From: Macrostomum hystrix | Taxonomy: Eukaryota > Platyhelminthes > Macrostomidae | DNA length: 64,000 bases | Direction: 5' to 3' | NCBI GenBank assembly: GCA_950097015.1 | Contig: CATNEN010000037.1 | Location: 4,245,501 to 4,309,500, forward strand | Shown: positions 43,145 through 54,424 of the stretch, in pieces | Layout: each line of letters starts with the position of its first letter | Numbering within the stretch: position 1 is the stretch's first letter | The notes under the pieces: model-generated | Seen by the model: only the letters and a program-made list of their open reading frames with translations | What the model was told of the DNA's origin: nothing | Databases searched by the model: none | Made by a program: the position numbers and the translations under genes

Positions 43145-44735
43145 CTGTTATTATTATTACGTACGAGTATCTATCTATCAATCTATCATCTTATCATCAC
43201 ATTTTTATTCATGCCTTGGAATGTCGTTAACTTCGAGTAAATGAGAAGCTGCACAATCAGCAAATCTCTTTCATCCTAATTTTCTAACTGTTTTCTCTTA
43301 CTTTAAGTAGCAATATAAGCATTTCGAATGTATATTTTATGTCTGGACCAAACTAATATAGAACGCGCTGTCAGGCGACTAAATAAAATAACAGAGCGGA
43401 GGCGGATAAAATCCCGCCTAATTTCTAGAGTACGAAGCGGCTTCTAGTTGGAAAAAGGAGGAGGAAAAAGAAGATTTCGTGCGCAATATTGAAGGCTCCG
43501 GTGGCGGGGGCGGGGGTTGAGTCGGCTAAAGCGTGACGCCAATTTAGCTTTTGAATATCATTTCCCCTACCTGTAGCTCTCAGGTGCTAAAAACTTTCTT
43601 TTTTATCTGGAATCCAACATTTTCTCTTTTTTTTCGCTTTTAATTCATTTCCTCAATGTGAGAGCGGGAAGCGGCGACAGTGCGGAGTCGGGATCGAGTT
43701 CTCATCGGAGGAAGGGATCTGTTGAACTCAGCCAAGGGATCAGGTGTGCCGGAGCTTTACCGGACAATTCTCTAATGGATTGGATTTCAGACGTCTTATC
43801 GATTATGACCTCTAGTCGGACTGGGAATTCCCAAAACACTTCCTCCTAAGATGATTGGGGATATTGCGGCTAATAGTGTTTACCAGGTGCTGGCTCTAGC
43901 CGAGATTCGAACCATGCACCGCTCATCACGAATCTGGCCAATCAACGTATATTGATTCAACATTCGAACGAAAACTTGACAGCTTGATGGCGATAGAATG
44001 GGGTGAATTGAAAGCTATAGAGAGTGGTAAGAGATGAGAAGTGTGAGAACACTAGGCTTAAGGCGATGCTCGCTTGGTAAGTGAGAAGGGCTTGGCTCGG
44101 AGCCCGGCTGTCCAAGCATGCAGAGGTAATGCGGGCGTTGGCTAATGCAATAAAAGCTGCAATTCCAGCTGTCCCTAACCGATATATTTGGCGATCACCC
44201 CCCCACCCAAAGCAGCAGTGGACACAGCGACCAAACAGCCCAAACTCTACCATCTCCTAAGCCTCCACGCTGATGGAAAGTTCCGTGAGTAAAAAAAAAT
44301 AATTAAGTCTCGTAAGCCCGTACAGCTGCTGGACGGATAAGTGCAGAGCCAGAAAGTGTCAGCGGAGAAACGGAATTAGTCCCTAATGTCTTTATATTTC
44401 TCTGCGCCCCGGCTTATGCGTCTGACACGTTTAAAACTTTGTCTTTTACTGGTTAAGCTATTTTTCTCAGAAGTCTTAGTCGGTGAATAGATTGATGGAC
44501 TAAATAGACTCACGTAATTTGGGAGGAAAAAGTTGCTAAATCTTTGACTGATGAAGAAAATAGAAACGATTTTTTTTGGTGGAATTTTAATCTAGCAGTG
44601 GCACTAGACCAAAATAGATTTTCATTGCAGTGAGCTCTACGAGAAACTCATTTTTTTAGCGGGCAGAACTCAACCATTGAGTCAAAGGCTCAGAGAACTG
44701 ATTGCTCACTTAATCTCAGTGCGCTGATCAGCTGA
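43145..44735. other. Intergenic, mostly unassigned
   Basis: It includes a short tat/ctat-rich microsatellite near 43150-43200 and, at 43890-43935, an inverted B-box-like gagattcgaaccatgc that may be a tRNA-derived fragment. The frames at 43658-43849 and 43957-44253 show no family likeness. Confidence 0.35.
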
Positions 44736-44744
44736 ATGATTCGG

Positions 44745-45690
44745 GAGTGCAGTTAGGAGGGCCACTGAGGGATCTGGGAGTGCAGTTAGGAGGGCCACTG
44801 AGGGATCTGGGAGTGCAGTTAGGAGGGCCACTGAGGGATCTGGGAGTGTAGTTAGGAGGGCCACTGAGGGATCTGGGAGTGCAGTTAGGAGCTCAAACTG
44901 AGGGATCTGGGAGTGCAGTTAGGAGCTCAAACTGAGGGATCTGGGAGTGTAGTTAGGAGCTCAAACTGAGGGATCTGGGAGTGTAGTTAGGAGCTCAAAC
45001 TGAGGGATCTGGGAGTGTAGTTAGGAGGGCCACTGAGGGATCTGGGAGTGTAGTTAGGAGCTCAAACTGAGGGATCTGGGAGTGTAGTTAGGAGCTCAAA
45101 CTGAGGGATCTGGGAGTGTAGTTAGGAGGGCCACTGAGGGATCTGGGAGTGCAGTTAGGAGGGCCACTGAGGGATCTGGGAGTGCAGTTAGGAGGGCCAC
45201 TGAGGGATCTGGGGGTGTAGTTAGGAGGGCCACTGAGGGATCTGGGAGTGCAGTTAGGAGGGCCACTGAGGGATCTGGGAGTGTAGTTAGGAGGGCCACT
45301 GAGGGATCTGGGAGTGTAGTTAGGAGCTCAAACTGAGGGATCTGGGAGTGTAGTTAGGAGCTCAAACTGAGGGATCTGGGAGTGCAGTTAGGAGCTCAAA
45401 CTGAGGGATCTGGGAGTGTAGTTAGGAGCTCAAACTGAGGGATCTGGGAGTGTAGTTAGGAGCTCAAACTGAGGGATCTGGGAGTGTAGTTAGGAGGGCC
45501 ACTGAGGGATCTGGGAGTGTAGTTAGGAGGGCCACTGAGGGATCTGGGAGTGTATAGTTAGGAGGGCCACTGAGGGATCTGGGAGTGCAGTTAGGAGGGC
45601 CACTGAGGGATCTGAGTGCAGTTAGGAGGGCCACTGAGGGATCTGGGAGTGCAGTTAGGAGGGCCACTGAGGGATCTGGGAGTGCGGTAA
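44745..45690. repeat. Minisatellite with two alternating unit types, 33/34 bp
   Basis: The common part is gagggatctgggagtgcagt then taggag. It is followed either by ggccact (33-bp type) or by ctcaaact (34-bp type). About 28 units. The two types occur in runs rather than strict alternation, which suggests block duplications. Confidence 0.95.
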
Positions 45691-45954
45691 GAAGGATAAC
45701 ACAAGATGACGCAAGTCTTGACTACCTTTGTACCTTTAAGTGTACTAAATAAAAAGTAATGATGTTTTGTAATGTCAATTACATATGGAAATATTCACGG
45801 ATAGGAGAATACCGCGTCACTCAGTTTCTATTAAACGTACAAAAAGCATTTATGCAAAGTGCAAAGAAATGCGTGCAATTACAAAAGAATGACTGCAAAG
45901 ATTCTCACTGTCAGCTTTTAATGAATTGAAGGCCCTATTGTAACAGTAGAAGGC

Positions 45955-46200
45955 CACGGAGTATTTCAAATACCCATTTTTCCCTTTTTTGTATCTTCTA
46001 AAATATTCAACCAATCGCCAGAACTTTTCCGCTCTATTGGATAACATTCCAGAATCACAAAACATCGGGGTGTCTGGTGGCAAAGACCACCAATACAGGC
46101 AGAACTTTTCTGCTCACAAAATTTCATCATGTAACCAAGTCGTGAAGTAGGCATTGGATTTGAAATACCCCCGTGATCTTTCCCCAGGACCAGGTCCGGG
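45955..46200 (+). mobile_element. MITE-like element copy C
   Basis: It starts ccacggagtatttcaaatac and ends ggatttgaaatacccccgtg, then atctttccccagg. It shares the internal blocks of copies A, B and D. It abuts the stop codon of the minus-strand GPCR gene, so it probably supplies its 3' UTR. Confidence 0.75.
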
Positions 46201-49200
46201 TCAGACAGTGCACTCGCATTCCATCAGCGGGCAGGCAGCCTTCGTTTGATGGCCTCGGCAACTACCGCAGCTTTGGTCTTCATCGAGCTGCTGCTGCTGT
46301 TGCTGCCTCATTTGAGTCTGCGAGTGCAGCTCGCGCAGCCGCAGCGCCGACTCAGCGGCCGCCTCTGCTGCAGTGCCGATGAGCAGGGCAGTCCGCCGTC
46401 TCCGTTTGGCAGCCACCGCCGGTAGGAACAGCCGCAGGAAGGTGTCGCGGAACTGCGAGCTCATGCCGTACAGCCAGAAGAAGTTGCTGGCTGAGCTGGC
46501 CAACACCAGCAGGTCCATGAGGTTGCCCAGCTGGCGGTAGATTGTGTGAAGCACGCACGGGTCCGCTGCTGCTGCCAGATTTAGGCAGCCCTGGGGAAAC
46601 TCGGTCACCGTGAAACTGACCACCACTGCCACCAGTAGGAAGGTGGTGCGCGTGTGCTCTCTCAGTCGGTGTGCTTCTCTGCTTCTAGTAGAAACCTGCA
46701 GCTTTAGGCGGTGTTGCTGCTGCTGCCGCTGCTGCTGCTGCCTTGAATTGTAGCGCCCATTTTCTGCTTTCAGTTGCTTTCGACGTTTTGCAATCTGAAG
46801 AGAGTGAAATTTCTCCCAGTTCAATTAGCTCGGCTCTCACCAGAGCCCTCTCCTAGCCTCCAGCCAGAGCCCTCTCCTAGCCTCCAGCCAGAGCCCTCTC
46901 CTAGCCTCCAGCCAGAGCCCTCTCCTAGCCTCCAGCCAGAGCCCTCTCCTAGCCTCCAGCCAGAGCCCTCTCCTAGCCTCCAGCCAGAGCCCTCTCCTAG
47001 CCTCCAGCCAGAGCCCTCTCCTAGCCTCCAGCCAGAACCCTCTCCTAGCCTCCAGCCAGAGCCCTCTCCTAGCCTCCCGCCAGAGCCCTCTCCTAGCCTC
47101 CCGCCAGATTACCACCAGCTAGAACCCTTCAGCTAGAACCCTTCAGCTAGAACCCTTCAGCTAGAACCCTTCAGCTAGAACCCTGAAGCTAGACCCCTGC
47201 AGCTAGAACCCTGAAGCTAGAACCCTGAAGCTAGAACCCTGAAGCTAGAACCCTGAAGCTAGAACCCTGAAGCTAGAACCCTGAAGCTAGAACCCTGAAG
47301 CTAAAACCCTTCAGCTAGAACCCATCAGCTAGAACCCTTCAGGTAGAACCCTTCAGCTAGAACCCTTCAGCTAGAACACTCTAGATAGAACCCTTCAGCT
47401 AGAACCCTTCAGCTAGAACCCTCTAGATAGAACCCTTCAGCTAGAACCCTGAAGCTAGACCCCTGCAGCTAGAACCCTGAAGCTAGAACCCTGAAGCTAG
47501 AACCCTGAAGCTAGAACCCTTCAGCTAGACTCCTGCAGCTAGAACCCTGAAGCTAAAACCCTGAAGCTAGAACCCTTCAGCTAGACTCCTGCAGCTAGAA
47601 CCCTGAAGCCAGAACCCTTCAGCTAGAACCCTTCAGCTAGAACCATACAGCTAGAACCCTTCAGCTAGAACCCTCTAGATAGAACCCTTCAGCTAGAACC
47701 CTGAAGCTAGAACCCTGAAGCTAGAACCCTGAAGCTAGACCCCTGCAGCTAGAACCCTTCAGCTAGAACCCTTCAGCTAGAACCCTTCAGCTAGAACCCT
47801 TCAGCTAGAACCCTTCAGCTAGAACCCTGAAGCTAGAACCCTGAAGCTAGAACCCTGAAGCTAGAACCCTGAAGCTAGAACCCTGAAGGTAGAACCCTGA
47901 AGCTAGAACCCTGAAGCTAGAACCCTGCAGCTAGAACCCTGCAGCTAGAACCCTGAAGGTAGAACCCTTCAGCTAGAACCCTTCAGCTAGAACCCTGCAG
48001 CTAGAACCCTGAAGGTAGAACCCTGCAGCTAGAACCCTGAAACTTTGATCAACGAAGATCGCAACTCCACTGGTCCCCAAACACCTACCGCCTGCAAAGA
48101 AAGCACATTCCTTCAACTCCTACAATTCCAAATCGGGGGAAACTAATTTCTTACTACCAGATTAGGAAATCCCAAGTTCCAAAGCCTGACTATGTCCGCA
48201 TCAATCTGCATCAGGGTGGCACAGCTTCATCGATTCCCCAGCCTGTCTCCCTGCCGCCACCTGACCTGAACTGAGCCTGTTGCTAGCCTACTTACCCGCC
48301 TGCCTTTGGGGAATAATTATTGGAAACCAACTCTGCCACTTCTGCTTTTTTCTGATTCACTAGCAACCAGCTTCCCTTCTTTGATGCGTCCATTCACACC
48401 TACCTCTCCCTCCCTTCTGTCTCCCTCTCCCTTCTGTCTCCCTCTCCCTTCTGTCTCCCTCTCCCTTCTGTCTCCCTCTCCCTTCTGTCTCCCTCTCCCT
48501 TCTGTCTCCCTCTCCCTTCTGTCTCCCTCTCCCTTCTGTCTCCCTCTCCCTCTCTTCTGCCAATCTCTCATTTTCTCCCCCTGCACTATTGTAGTCATAT
48601 TTTCATGCATTAGAAATCATTTTCCCGTGCTCAACCTTATCGCTATGCTGGATAGCATCATGTTTTCGACCTAATTTCAAAGGGTACTGCTGTGTCTTCT
48701 GTCTTTTTCTTCTCTATTTCCCTCATAGGAGAACGCCTCCCCAATGCTCAGATTTCCATCAGCCAGTCCTATTCAGTCGCCCATAAAGTCTGGCGTGTTG
48801 CCCCAATGTGTTTGAGATCTGTTGGATAATTTCAAACTACTTTGATAAGGCACTACTGGTCTCTGCCTGCTTGGATCTCTCGAGGGAATTTCGAGTCTGC
48901 TGCTTCGTGACAGGTCAGCCTGGCCGCATCCCCCGTCCCATGCTTTCTCTGTCTCGCGGGAGATCAGCTTTCAAAGAAATCGAACCCTAATGCTTGTGCT
49001 GCAAGCTGATGTACGATGTCTGTCACTTGTTTAAAAAATCTATGCATACGACAGCAGGCTGATCAGCTCTGGCCGAGAATCAACAACTATTCAGTTGGGC
49101 CAGTCCGTGGACTGGAGCGGGCACCCACCGAAATTCTTACCCCAGCCAATGTCGGTACCCATTTCACAGCTGGCTGAACTGATCACCACTTTGTAATTAA

Positions 49201-49779
49201 GTGACACAATTCAAGGACACAATTTGTTTGCCTTCAAGGACCCAGATTAGAACTCCCGACCTCTCTCTCGATCAGACTCAGTCCCTGTAACCAATGGGCT
49301 ACAAGGTGGGGAGCGAGTGGCGGAGCGGTGAAACGCGTTTGCCTCTCGCACCAAGGTCCCTAAGCTCGATTCCGCGGCGAGGCCACATTAATTTGGCTTG
49401 TCGTACAATTTACGCCATTGAAGGCCAACCTTCAAGGCACAGTGAGAGTGTACACTGCCTGACGATGAGAAAGTCAGGGCGGATGTACGCTCCTGTGTGG
49501 GCGTGTGCCTGCGTACAGTATCTGTGTGAGGAGTCAGCGAAGGGTGCAGAATTGCCTCCTCGCTGGCTGCGGGTCTAGTGTCACCAATAGATGCTCCGAA
49601 TATATGTTAAATCACAGGAGTCAATATTTTGACTCGATCGTAATTACCATTCTCAATCCCAGTCTGTGTAGTCTAATTTAAAATATCCCCCCCAAGTCCT
49701 AAGCCGTCGACTCAAGCCCAAGCCGATGGCACTCTATCGCTGTCTCTGGGACTATTCATAATGCCAATAACGATAGGCA

Positions 49780-49822
<43 letters not shown>

Positions 49823-51209
49823 CGCGATAACCATCGAGCCAGATCAGCCTGAGCAGCCGAGCTCACAAAAAGGGAGTTAAAAAAATCCCCGAATGGAAAA
49901 ACGGGCCGCCTTTTCAATACAATCGCCCGGGGAGGCCGTATTAAATGCATAAAAGCATGGACAGATCTGCAAGTGACTGAACCAGGCAGACCTAATAGAC
50001 CATGCCTAACCCAGCCAGCCAGGACAAAGTACATGGTTAGTGCGGGATCTGCCAATGCGATTTCCTGCTTGGCCAAATCCCAGCCTGCTTTATACAGCTT
50101 GACAAACATGAAAATATGCCTTGAATTCAGGCAGTGGCTTGCTGTACGCAATCGACCAAGTTGGTCCTCTTTGACTCGGCTGATAAAACACTATTCTGAA
50201 ATCAGTCCCAGCCTCCAGCACCACCCAGTCCCAGCCTCCAGCACCACCCAGTCCCAGCCTCCAGCACCACCCAGTCCCAGCCTCCAGCACCACCCAGTCC
50301 CAGCCTCCAGCACCACCCAGTCCCAGCTTCCAGCACCACCCAGTCCCAGCCTCCAGCACCACCCAGTCCCAGCCTTCAGCACCACCCAGTCCCAGCCTCC
50401 AGCACCACCCTGTCCCAGCCTCCAGCACCACCCAGTCCCAGCCTCCAGCACCACCCAGTCCTGATCCCAGCATTCTGCGTGCATCTCACCTGTTTCAAAG
50501 TGTACAGCAAGATGCCGCTGAAGATGCAGTTGAGCACTGAGCTGCCAATCTTGACCAGGATGCCGTAGATGTACATGTTCAGCGTCTCCATGTGCGCCGA
50601 CTGCACCCAGGGTTGCACATCGAACCACCAGCTCTCGGTGCCGTTCTCGCCGAAGTTTCTCAGCCTGTACATGAATGAGTTGGGCAGGCTGGCTAGCAAC
50701 GAGACCCCGCCAATCACCAGAATGCAGTGCCGTACGCGGCGCATGCTGCACCAGGCCGGTCCGTCAGTGGGAAAGTACACCACTACAAAGCGGAAGAAGG
50801 CCAGAGCCACTGTGAGTAGGGTGCCAACCACGTGACTGGTGATTGACAGCACATTGTGCAGCAGTACCAGCTGGATGCCGAACCGGGAATGCCCGCCCTC
50901 TGGCAGCGGTTCTGTGGCAATGTAAAAGTACACCGCGTAGTACAGATAGGCGGCAGTTTTCACAATGTCGCAAACGGCGATGCCAGTCAGCAAGACGTTG
51001 AACGGATTGCGCATTCCAGACCGGGTCAGAGCCGCGGCTACGGCACAGTTCAGCAGCAGGCCGACAATGCAGATGGCCGAGCTGAGATAGCCGTGCACAC
51101 CTGTTAGACCTGACTCCACCTGCCACAATAGGCTGATATTGTAGCTGCTGCAGTCTAGCTCCTGCTGCTGCTGCCGCTGCTGCTGACTGGTGTTCAGTGC
51201 CAGCAGCAT
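46201..51209 (-). CDS. Rhodopsin-class GPCR, FMRFamide/Srw-receptor-like
   Basis: Two exons, 51209-50490 and 46794-46201, joined in phase 0, give 437 aa. Exon 1 has TM1 (AICIVGLLLNCAVAAALTRS), TM2 ('MRNPFNVLLTGIAVCDIVK'), TM3, TM4 and TM5. Exon 2 has the long basic third loop, TM6 ('TRTTFLLVAVVVSFTVTEFP') and TM7 ('SASNFFWLYGMSSQFRDTF'). The TM2 and TM7 signatures resemble invertebrate FMRFamide/myosuppressin and Srw receptors. The TM3 end reads ALAFFRFVVVYFP, so the acidic residue of the DRY motif is replaced by Phe. The N-terminus and third loop carry poly-Gln. The C-tail is Ala/Arg/Gln rich and ends in a Cys cluster. It is probably a peptide receptor; the ligand is unknown. The 3695-bp intron contains four minisatellites and two SINEs. 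Confidence 0.85.
46845..47112. repeat. Intronic minisatellite, 24-bp unit, 11 copies
   Basis: The unit gagccctctcctagcctcca then gcca is nearly perfect. It lies in the GPCR intron, ending about 50 bp from the acceptor at 46795. It leaves frames open on both strands because 24 is divisible by three. Confidence 0.93.
47113..48040. repeat. Intronic minisatellite, 14-bp unit, about 65 copies
   Basis: The unit agctagaaccctnn occurs in two main forms: agctagaacccttc and agctagaaccctga. A rarer form is agctagacccctgc. Forms come in runs. It is in the GPCR intron, directly beside the 24-bp array. Confidence 0.94.
48045..48390. other. Intronic sequence of the GPCR gene, unassigned
   Basis: Non-repetitive intronic sequence between two arrays. 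No coding-like frame is recognised. Confidence 0.4.
48394..48556. repeat. Intronic pyrimidine-rich minisatellite, 17-bp unit
   Basis: About nine copies of tccctctcccttctgtc in the GPCR intron. The plus strand is pyrimidine only apart from the g of 'tgtc', so the gene strand is purine-rich. Confidence 0.92.
49060..49300 (-). mobile_element. tRNA-derived SINE, family 1, inverted copy
   Basis: Body blocks 'cagtccgtggactggagcgg', 'ggtacccatttcacagctgg', 'gacacaatttgt' and an inverted tRNA-like head ending near 'ccaatgggctaca' match 20090-20370. Its head lies directly against the head of a family 2 SINE. It lies in the GPCR intron. Confidence 0.7.
49301..49590 (+). mobile_element. tRNA-derived SINE, family 2
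   Basis: The A-box-like gagtggcggagcggtgaaac, the B-box-like agctcgattccg and the body 'tgagagtgtacactgcctga' ... 'gctggctgcgggtctagtgt' match 6755-7090. It lies in the GPCR intron, on the strand opposite to the gene. Confidence 0.8.
49780..49822. repeat. Microsatellite (CT)n then (CA)n
   Basis: A ct-run followed by about 14 ca dinucleotides within the GPCR intron. Confidence 0.9.
50205..50462. repeat. Intronic minisatellite, 23-bp unit, 11 copies
   Basis: The unit is cagtcccagcctccagcacc then acc. It begins about 27 bp inside the intron from the GPCR donor at 50489, so the open frame of exon 1 runs on into the array; that extension is not coding. Confidence 0.93.
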
Positions 51210-51271
51210 CGCCCTAATTTGAAGTCGCTGCACAGTTGAAACTAAGCAGACACAGTCCAGCTGCCTGTGCG

Positions 51272-51315
51272 AAAGTAGGAAAGTAGGAAAGTAGGAAAGT
51301 AGGAAAGTAGGAAAG
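51272..51315. repeat. 8-bp tandem repeat in the GPCR 5' leader region
   Basis: Five copies of aaagtagg, about 65-110 bp upstream of the GPCR start codon. Confidence 0.85.
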
Positions 51316-51414
51316 AGATGGCTTTGATGCAGTTTTCATATAGGTTTGCCACACTAGGCTCCTATTGGCTGATTTAGACTGCATTGTGTCATTTCCAGCT
51401 GGCCCAGATTATGC

Positions 51415-51421
51415 TTTTATG
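51415..51421 (-). promoter_or_regulatory. Possible TATA-like box (CATAAAA) of the GPCR gene
   Basis: On the minus strand CATAAAAG lies about 205 nt upstream of the GPCR start codon. It is the same word as upstream of the ependymin-like gene. No other promoter evidence is visible. Confidence 0.25.
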
Positions 51422-51519
51422 CTGCACTTTCTGATCACAATTTATTTTCGGGATGTGTTGACTGGCAGACATGTTTTGGTTGACTAGCTAGATTCTACGA
51501 GCCGTATTTTATTTAATGT

Positions 51520-52155
51520 CAGGCGCCACTGTCAATCAGCCATTCAGGTGTCACTGCCTGTCAGGTATCATTGCCATTCAGGTGCCACTGCCATTCAGGT
51601 GTCACTGCCAGTCAGCTGTCACTGCCTGTCAGGTGTCACTTTCTGTCAGGTGTCACTTTCTGTCAGGTGTCACTTTCTGTCAGGTGTCACTTTCTGTCAG
51701 GTGTCACTTTCTGTCAGGTGTCACTTTCTGTCAGGTGTCACTTTCTGTCAGGTGTCACTTTCTGTCAGGTGTCACTTTCTGTCAGGTGTCACTGCTTGTC
51801 AGTCAGGTGTCACTGCTTGTCAGTCAGGTGTCACGGGTTGTCAATCAGGTGTCACTGCTTGTCAGTCAGGTGTCACGGGTTGTCAGTCAGGTGTCACGGG
51901 TTGTCAGTCAGGTGTCACTGGTTGTCAGTCAGGTGTCACGGGTTGTCAGTCAGGTGTCACTGGTTGTCAGTCAGGTGTCACTGGTTGTCAGTCAGGTGTC
52001 ACTGGTTGTCAGTCAGGTGTCACTGGTTGTCAGTCAGGTGTCACTGGTTGTCAGTCAGGTGTCACGGGTTGTCAGTCAGGTGTCACGGGTTGTCAGTCAG
52101 GTGTCACTGGTTGTCAGTCAGGTGTCACTGGTTGTCAGTCAGGTGTCACGGCCTG
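51520..52155. repeat. Minisatellite, 17-bp block passing into 21-bp block
   Basis: The left part uses tgtcaggtgtcactttc (17 bp). From about 51795 the unit gains a 'agtc' and becomes tgtcagtcaggtgtcactgg (21 bp with a final t or g). This shows a stepwise change of unit length inside one array. All three plus-strand frames stay open over much of it; none is a gene. Confidence 0.93.
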
Positions 52156-52159
52156 TCCG

Positions 52160-52712
52160 GGATTCAAAACCTGGACCTTCATGAAGGGAGCCCGATGCTC
52201 TAGAATGTGAGTTAAATTTTGCTATTAAAATAAAAAAATCCATATTGTCACGTGATTATCTATTTGCCGTCGCTCGCATTCAGTTATCGATCCTGCAATT
52301 AGCACCAGATCTTTGGCAGTGATGCAATTTGCATTAATTTCTTAGTGCTGCTCCTTTCTAATTCAAATCGGTTTTTCCCTGGCAGTTTCGCCAGGCTGAG
52401 AAAGCTAGTTTAACTCGAAGAAGAAGAAAATAATGACTCCCATGATGATTGATTTGACTTCTCTGCACTGTTCGGCAGGCGGTGAAGCTCAACAGGAGAA
52501 GGTAAAAATAGCTGGACAAGCAACTGATTGATAATGGCTAGACTAGCAATCCAAAAACTATATTATGGCTAATATATTTCCCACAAATTTAAATTTGACT
52601 GGCTTCCGAAATGAAAATAATATTTTTATTTTACCAATGCTTCTAAAAAAAATTCCGAAAGCGTTTCCTTACAATGGGGTTTTATCAAAATGAGATGCAT
52701 CGGATATGATTT
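52160..52712. other. Intergenic, unassigned
   Basis: AT-leaning sequence between two arrays with no gene or mobile element recognised. Confidence 0.4.
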
Positions 52713-52734
52713 CTATTGAACAAGATTTCGATTA

Positions 52735-53815
52735 AATGGGATTTCTATTCACTGGGATTTCTATTCACTGGGATTTCTATTCACTGGGATTTCTATTCAT
52801 TGGGATTTCTATTCACTGGGATTTCTATTCACTGGGATTTCTATTCACTGGGATTTCTATTCATTGGGATTTCTTTTCATTGGGATTTCTCTTCATTCGG
52901 ATTTCAATTCATTGGGATTTCTATTCATTGGGATTTCAATTCATTAGGATTTCTTTACATTGGGATTTCCATTCATTGGGATTTCTATCCATCTGGGATT
53001 TCTATCCATTTGGGATTTCAATTCATTGGGATTTCAATTCATTGGGATTTCTGTTCATTGGGATTTCAATTCATTGGGATTTCTGTTCATTGGGATTTCA
53101 ATTCATCATGGGATTTCCATTCATTAAGATTTCCATTTATTGGGTTTTCCGTTTTTTGGGATTTCTATTCAATGGGATTTCAATTCATTGGGATTTCCAT
53201 TCATTGGGATTTCTGTTCATATGGGATTTCTGTTCATTGGGATTTCCATTCATTGGGATTTCAGTTCATTGGGATTTCCGTTTATTTGGGATTTCAATTC
53301 AATGGGATTTCAATTCATGGGATTTCCATTCATTGGGATTTCTGTTCATTTGGGATTTCCATTTATTGGGATTTCCGTTCATTGGGATTTCCGTTTATTT
53401 GGGATTTCTATTCAATGGGATTTTAATTCATTGGGATTTCTATTCATTGGGATTTCAATTCACTGGGATTTCAATTCAATGGGAATTCTATTCAATGGGA
53501 TTTCCATTCATTGGGATTTCCATTCGTTGGGATTTCTATTCAATGGGATTTCCATTCATTGGGATTTCCATTCGTTGGGATTTTTATCCATCTTAGATTT
53601 CAATTCATTGGGATTTAAATTCATTGGGATTTCCTTTCATTGGGATTTCTGTTCATTGGGATTTCTGTTTATTGGGATTTCAATTCTTTGGGATTTCCAT
53701 TCATTTGGAATTTCTATTCAATTGGATTTCAATTCATTGGGATTTCCATTCATTGGGATTTCTGTTCATTGGGATTTCAATTCATTGGGATTTCTGTTCA
53801 TTGGGATTTCAATCA
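52735..53815. repeat. Minisatellite, 16-bp unit, about 66 copies
   Basis: The unit is tgggatttctattcat, with ctattc/caattc/ccattc/tgttca variants in local runs and occasional 1-2 bp indels. The left end is the most uniform. Long open frames through it are repeat artefacts. Confidence 0.94.
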
Positions 53816-53819
53816 TTGA

Positions 53820-54420
53820 GATTTGGGGTTTGGATCGGCCGGAATTTCAGGGATCAGTCATCAGCTGACACAGGCAAGAAAGCATACAATGCAACTAATC
53901 CTATGGGATTAAAAATTAAATTAAATAATACGTTTATTTTTTGTCGTCGACATTTTTTGGGAAATTAATTTTTGGTGGCATTGGGCCCTAATCCCACCAA
54001 GGAAGGAGGACTGACTTCGGTTGGGGGACATTTGAGAGTGAGAATGAATGATCTCCATCTATTTAGTTATACGAGCCGTACGAGTTTGTTAAGAAATTAT
54101 AATCTGTGAGTTTTTTTGAAATCCATTATTGAAATTATAAAACCGATCGAAATTTGCACACAAAGCTTAAACTCCCAGATTTTATCTCCCATATCCGGTT
54201 TCTGCTAACCAGAGCGGATGACACAGCGTTTTTCCTATATTTATATTTGTTGCAACCAAAAGCATAAGTTGAATGCAGAATGAGTCGCCAAAAACGAAAG
54301 CTGAAATAGACTACTGACAGTGGCATAATTTGCGCATGAAGCAAATTTTAAGAAAATATTCCTTTCTTAAATATATTGATTTTTAGCGAATAAGGGCGTT
54401 GCTTTGGTTTATTTTAAGAG
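53820..54420. other. Intergenic, unassigned
   Basis: No gene is recognised. It separates the 16-bp array from MITE-like copy D. Confidence 0.35.
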
Positions 54421-54424
54421 TAGA

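Noticed and set aside
43658-44253. Short frames at 43658-43849 (+) and 43957-44253 (-)
   Set aside because: They have no recognisable domain, no splice-consistent continuation, and an ordinary length for chance frames.
52716-53868. Long Phe/Ile/Trp/Asp/Gly-rich frames (HWDF repeats)
   Set aside because: They run through the 16-bp array with indels in all three frames, and no unique coding sequence is attached.
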